The notes beneath the pieces are model-generated. The model saw only the letters and a program-made list of their open reading frames with translations, was not told where the DNA came from and made no database searches. From assembly GCA_929200485.1 (NCBI GenBank), contig CAKMZU010000072.1:4446-12513 (forward strand): DNA of 8,068 nucleotides, in the 5' to 3' direction. A program made the position numbers and the translations under genes. Shown here one piece after another: positions 5,051 to 8,068 of the stretch (the stretch's first letter is position 1; every line of letters begins with the position of its first letter). Source of the stretch: an uncultured Gammaproteobacteria bacterium. GTDB taxonomy: Bacteria; Pseudomonadota; Gammaproteobacteria; Pseudomonadales; DT-91.

Positions 5051-5113
5051 GCGACACCTGATGATTGTTTTGGCACAAGTGTTAGTTGTGCATATTTTTA
5101 AAGATATGTTTAC

Positions 5114-5142
5114 TTAACTGCGCAATTATTTAACTGCGTAAT
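5114..5142. repeat. Imperfect 13-bp direct repeat at the end of ubiA
   Basis: TTAACTGCGCAAT (5114-5126) and TTAACTGCGTAAT (5130-5142) differ at one base. The second copy includes the last ubiA codons and stop; the first lies just beyond it in the ubiA reading direction. It probably arose by slippage and has no evident function. Confidence 0.8.
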
Positions 5143-6001
5143 CTAAGGCAATGCCAATAAAAATAACAAGACCTACCCAGTTGTTATTTAAAAACGCAAA
5201 AAATGCATTTTTTTCTATCAGCTTTGATCCTTCAGATAGGCGCCATTGCTGATAGGCAAAGAATCCAGCGGCAACAATAACAGCCAGATAATAGATAATG
5301 CCAAGCTCAAATTTATAGCCAATTAACAGCCAGATAAAGACAACAAACATCTGCATGAGCGAGGTGATTAATAAATCATAATCTCCAAATAGAATGGCAG
5401 TGGATTTAATACCCACTTTAAGGTCATCTTTACGATCAACCATGGCGTAGAAGGTATCATAAACCACTGTCCAGACGACAACGCAAATATAAATTAACCA
5501 GACTTCTTTTGGAAGACTGTTGGCCTCTGCAGCAAAAGCCATGACGACAGACCAGGAATAAGCAAGCCCTAAAAATACCTGGGGGAAATAGGTGTATCGC
5601 TTCATAAAAGGGTAAATGGCTGCGAGCGCAAGACCGACAACGGATAAGCCGATGGTTAGCCAGTTTGTTAACAGTACCAGAATAAACGCACATAAGCCCA
5701 GTATACCGAAAACACTCAGCGCTTCTTCTTTTGTAATCGCCCCTGTGGCCAAGGGTCTATCCTTTGTTCGCTTGATGTGGGCATCAAAATCCCTGTCAGC
5801 AAAATCATTAATGGCGCAGCCAGCTGAGCGCATCAAAAAAACACCTAAAGTAAAGATAATCAGATTTTTTACTGATGGAATTCCTCCGGCTGCGAGCCAA
5901 AGGCTCCAGAGAGTTGGCCAAAGAAGTAATAAACTGCCAATGGGGCGATCAAATCGTATAAGTTGTAAATACTGTGGTAAATGCTTAAGCGTCAGGCGCA
6001 T
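5126..6001 (-). CDS. ubiA: 4-hydroxybenzoate polyprenyltransferase UbiA
   Basis: UbiA attaches the polyprenyl tail to 4-hydroxybenzoate, the second step of ubiquinone synthesis, in the inner membrane. Both magnesium/diphosphate-binding aspartate motifs are present: N-D-F-A-D-R-D-F-D (residues 65-73 counted from the chosen start) and Y-D-T-F-Y-A-M-V-D-R-K-D-D (181-193), with eight to nine hydrophobic segments. Length 291 residues is normal for the family. I chose the ATG at 6001 because GGGGAG (minus strand of 6006-6011) lies four bases upstream; a frame extension to a TTG at 6013 would put the start inside that ribosome site. With this start it overlaps the end of ubiC by 17 bp, pointing to translational coupling. 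It makes use of the product of UbiC. The 3' end is duplicated at 2467-2614; this copy is complete. Confidence 0.97.
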   Translation of the reverse strand: MRLTLKHLPQYLQLIRFDRPIGSLLLLWPTLWSLWLAAGGIPSVKNLIIFTLGVFLMRSAGCAINDFADRDFDAHIKRTKDRPLATGAITKEEALSVFGILGLCAFILVLLTNWLTIGLSVVGLALAAIYPFMKRYTYFPQVFLGLAYSWSVVMAFAAEANSLPKEVWLIYICVVVWTVVYDTFYAMVDRKDDLKVGIKSTAILFGDYDLLITSLMQMFVVFIWLLIGYKFELGIIYYLAVIVAAGFFAYQQWRLSEGSKLIEKNAFFAFLNNNWVGLVIFIGIALDYAVK

Positions 6002-6569
6002 GGTTCTCCCCAAGGCAGGGCGGTAAGAAGGTTTCAGCTACAAGGACTTGTTTGTTAAATACTGTGAAACAAGAACGGCGAGTAAATAACCGTAGGCTAC
6101 CAGAGTAAAGCGCACCAACAACGGGGATGTCAGCAGCAGGTGTTAGATTTATATCAAAATGTGTTCTAGTCAGAGAGGGATGTTTAAACAACTCGGCACC
6201 TAACGATTGGTTTTTTAAACGGCGCAAATAAGTCAGTTTTCCGGTAGTGGTTGTGAACGGGATCAGTGATCGGCCATAGACCCAGGGGGTGCCGTCACAC
6301 TCCAATAATACCTCTCGTATTAATGTTTTTTGTCGAGGCTTAAGGCCAAGGAGTTTAGCTTCTTCAGGGCTTGGATTGTGCCATTTTTGGTTAAGCTTTT
6401 TAACAGCAAACTGTTTTTTACAGTGACTTTTTAATTTTTCTGTTAATGAATGGGGATCAAGCAACCACTCCTTATAAGGGTTTTGGGCAAGGTGCATATT
6501 TTTTTTGTCAATATGGGGTCGCATGTGTTCAAGAATACCCTCTACAGAGAGTCGCTGAAAAAATTGCAC
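5985..6569 (-). CDS. ubiC: Chorismate lyase UbiC
   Basis: UbiC converts chorismate to 4-hydroxybenzoate and pyruvate, the first committed step to ubiquinone, in the cytoplasm. The frame of up to 194 residues has the family landmarks: L-I-R-E-V-L-L-E-C-D-G-T-P-W-V-Y-G-R-S (R85 and G99 match E. coli R76 and G90), L-G-A-E-L-F, R-R-S-C-F and V-A-E-T-F-L-P (E179 matches catalytic E155). It is followed by ubiA with overlap, so substrate supply and prenylation are co-expressed. The start is uncertain: GTG at 6569 gives about 29 residues more than E. coli UbiC (165 residues), no in-frame ATG lies upstream before a stop, and Met16 or Met25 are alternatives. Met25 would give a 170-residue protein of normal size, but lacks a visible ribosome site. 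Divergent from the rubredoxin gene, 170 bp apart. Confidence 0.93.
   Translation of the reverse strand: MQFFQRLSVEGILEHMRPHIDKKNMHLAQNPYKEWLLDPHSLTEKLKSHCKKQFAVKKLNQKWHNPSPEEAKLLGLKPRQKTLIREVLLECDGTPWVYGRSLIPFTTTTGKLTYLRRLKNQSLGAELFKHPSLTRTHFDINLTPAADIPVVGALYSGSLRLFTRRSCFTVFNKQVLVAETFLPPCLGENHAPDA
6006..6011 (-). promoter_or_regulatory. Ribosome binding site of ubiA
   Basis: GGGGAG on the minus strand, four bases before the ATG at 6001 and inside the last codons of ubiC. It decides the ubiA start in favour of the ATG over the upstream TTG. Confidence 0.8.
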
Positions 6570-6739
6570 AGAATGATGCGTTATTCTGCATTCTGATTCA
6601 ACTATCTATTTGGTTTAGGAGCGCTAATTTAAGTTGTATAAAAATCGCACAATTACTGCCAGATGCTTGCTAAAAATCCCGTGGTCTGTATAGTTTGCAC
6701 TCTGATTTTATTGTTAGATATAAGAAAAGGTTATACAGC
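6570..6739. promoter_or_regulatory. Divergent promoter region, ubiC / rubredoxin-reductase
   Basis: These 170 bases separate two divergent genes and must hold both promoters. For the plus-strand gene, TTGCAC (6695-6700) with a loose -10 such as GATATA around 6717-6722 is a possible pair, and AAGG (6727-6730) is a ribosome site nine bases before the ATG at 6740. On the minus strand TTGTGC in the 6640-6660 region could be a -35 for ubiC. All are weak matches chosen by eye. Confidence 0.35.
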
Positions 6740-8068
6740 ATGGCGCAGTGGGAATGTATCGTTTGCGGATGGGTCTATGATGAGGCCAAAGGTGATCCAG
6801 AGAATGGCGTAGCTCCTGGCACAAAGTGGGAAGATGTTCCTGAAGAATGGTTATGTCCTGATTGCTGTGTTGGCAAAGAAGACTTCGAATTAATTGAAGG
6901 CTCGGAATCCAGCGCGGAAGACGAAGCAGCTGAAGCAGAACATGCGAATGACAAGCCAATCGTTATTATTGGTACTGGTCTTGCGGCATATAACTTGATC
7001 AAAGAATTCCGTAAACACGACAAAGAATCCCCGGTGATTATGATTACTCAGGATGATGGTCGTTATTACTCCAAGCCGATGCTTTCAACAGGCTTTACCA
7101 AAGATAAAGATGCTGATGGCCTGATGATGGCGGATGCCGGTACGGTTGCCAAGCAATTCCACGCAAGCCTTTGGACGATGACAACAGTGACGGCTATAGA
7201 TACCGAGAAGCAGCAAATCACGGTCGGTGGTGCAACGCATATTGATTACCGCAAGTTAATCATTGCCTGGGGTGCTGAGGTTATTCGTCCTGAAATGGGC
7301 GGTGATGCACTTGATCAGGTTTATTCAGTCAACGACCTGATGGACTATGCAAATTTCCGTGATGCGATCAAGAAAACCGATGCCAAAAAAGTGGCCATTA
7401 TCGGTGGCGGTCTGATTGGTAGCGAATTTACTAATGATTTAATTAATGGCGGTTTTGAAACAGAAACGATTGATCCAATGGGTTATTCATTGCCGACATT
7501 GTTGCCAGAAGTTGCTGGTAAAGCGGTTCAAGAAGCTTTAGAAGAAAAAGGTGCTAAATTCCACTTCGGTCCATTAGAAAATGGTGATTTTGGTCCAGTG
7601 GCCACTGAAGTAAATAAAGCTGAATCAGGCGTATCCGTGACATTAAATAGCGGTAAAACTGTTGAAGCCGATATTGTTGTTTCAGCGGTTGGTGTAAGAC
7701 CGCGTGTAGAACTTGCGAAAGCAGCAGGCATTGAGTGCAATCGGGGTATTGTGGCTGATCGTTTATTACAAACATCAGCGAAAAACGTGTACACCCTTGG
7801 TGATTGTGCGGAAGTCAATGGCCATGTGCTTTTCTATGTTGCGCCATTGATGGCTTGTGCAAAAGCACTCGCTAAAACGTTGTCAGGTACGCCAACAGAG
7901 GTTAGCTACCCTGCAATGCCTGTAACGATTAAAACCCCAGCTTGTCCTGTGGTAGTTTCGCCAGTTGCTGGCGATGTTGAAGGTGAGTGGGCTATTGAAC
8001 AGGATGGCCAGAATGTGGTTGCTGAATTTAAAAATGCCAATGGTGATCTTTTAGGTTTTGCCTTAACC
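6740..8068 (+). CDS. Rubredoxin-rubredoxin reductase fusion, 3' end cut by window
   Basis: The frame opens at ATG 6740 and stays open for 443 codons to the right edge. Residues 1-50 are a rubredoxin: the iron is held by C6-x-x-C9 and C39-P-D-C42, with W-V-Y-D, P-G-T and W37 in the usual places. After an acidic, alanine-rich linker (55-70), residues 73 onward are an FAD/NADH-dependent reductase of the AlkT/rubredoxin-reductase type: G78-T-G-L-A-A for FAD, Y-S-K-P-M-L-S, G222-G-G-L-I-G for NAD(H), and L-G-D-C-A (G354-D355) binding the FAD ribityl chain. The protein passes electrons from NADH to its own rubredoxin; partners may be an alkane hydroxylase or oxygen/peroxide-reducing proteins. Stand-alone reductases are about 380-400 residues, so only a few residues are missing. 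Odd: the glycine that normally follows the fourth iron ligand (C-P-x-C-G) is Cys43 here. Confidence 0.93.
   Translation, partial: MAQWECIVCGWVYDEAKGDPENGVAPGTKWEDVPEEWLCPDCCVGKEDFELIEGSESSAEDEAAEAEHANDKPIVIIGTGLAAYNLIKEFRKHDKESPVIMITQDDGRYYSKPMLSTGFTKDKDADGLMMADAGTVAKQFHASLWTMTTVTAIDTEKQQITVGGATHIDYRKLIIAWGAEVIRPEMGGDALDQVYSVNDLMDYANFRDAIKKTDAKKVAIIGGGLIGSEFTNDLINGGFETETIDPMGYSLPTLLPEVAGKAVQEALEEKGAKFHFGPLENGDFGPVATEVNKAESGVSVTLNSGKTVEADIVVSAVGVRPRVELAKAAGIECNRGIVADRLLQTSAKNVYTLGDCAEVNGHVLFYVAPLMACAKALAKTLSGTPTEVSYPAMPVTIKTPACPVVVSPVAGDVEGEWAIEQDGQNVVAEFKNANGDLLGFALT

Noticed and set aside
6002..6013. TTG start for ubiA at 6013
   Set aside because: The TTG lies directly before and overlaps the context of the GGGGAG ribosome site that serves the ATG at 6001; the ATG also gives the usual family N-terminus.

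Overview
The window looks like a piece of a gammaproteobacterial chromosome in which two ordinary housekeeping blocks flank an AT-rich accessory island. The housekeeping genes are the 3' end of yaaA (left edge), and on the right ubiC-ubiA plus a small membrane protein gene on the minus strand, divergent from a rubredoxin/rubredoxin-reductase fusion that runs off the right edge. This ubiC-ubiA and rubredoxin neighbourhood recalls Pseudomonas/Oceanospirillales-type genomes (from memory, not searched). Single 60-base lines counted by hand gave 23% GC (1081-1140) and 17% (4381-4440) in the island against 53% in the reductase gene (7261-7320).

Layout: yaaA 3' end (3-203, +); small lipoprotein (277-447, +); about 400 bp without a convincing gene but with two inverted repeats, one REP-like (448-859); a 496-aa exported protein (860-2350, +); a chimeric scar of duplicated 3' ends of the small membrane gene and ubiA (2421-2614); a truncated paralogue of the 496-aa protein (2663-3109, +); an unrelated exported 162-aa protein (3142-3630, +); a 329-aa exported paralogue (3777-4766, +); small membrane protein (4868-5050, -); ubiA (5126-6001, -); ubiC (5985-6569, -); rubredoxin-reductase (6740 to edge, +).

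The most remarkable item is the 860-2350 protein. After a Sec-type signal peptide it carries two segments that read like E2F/DP winged-helix DNA-binding domains, otherwise a hallmark of eukaryotic cell-cycle transcription factors. The first has a DP-like V-Y-D-x-L-N-x-L-x-x-x-N-I core. The second has an E2F-like R-K-R-I-Y-D-I...G-L-G-L-F-K-K core and is followed by a predicted coiled coil, the same order as in E2F. I infer a secreted nucleomodulin that could mimic an E2F-DP dimer in one chain. The 3777-4766 paralogue shares the leader style, aligns without gaps to the second winged helix but has lost the R-x-R-x-Y-D residues, and shares a C-terminal D-D-x-L-S type motif. All three paralogues share a central aromatic-rich domain that I do not recognise. 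The island therefore looks like a small expanding family of exported, host-directed proteins of a host-associated, perhaps intracellular or intranuclear, gammaproteobacterium. The lifestyle is inference.

The scar at 2421-2614 shows how the island grew. The flank downstream of the 329-aa gene (end of the small membrane gene, then end of ubiA) was copied to lie downstream of the 496-aa gene, with an internal deletion at a 10-bp microhomology.
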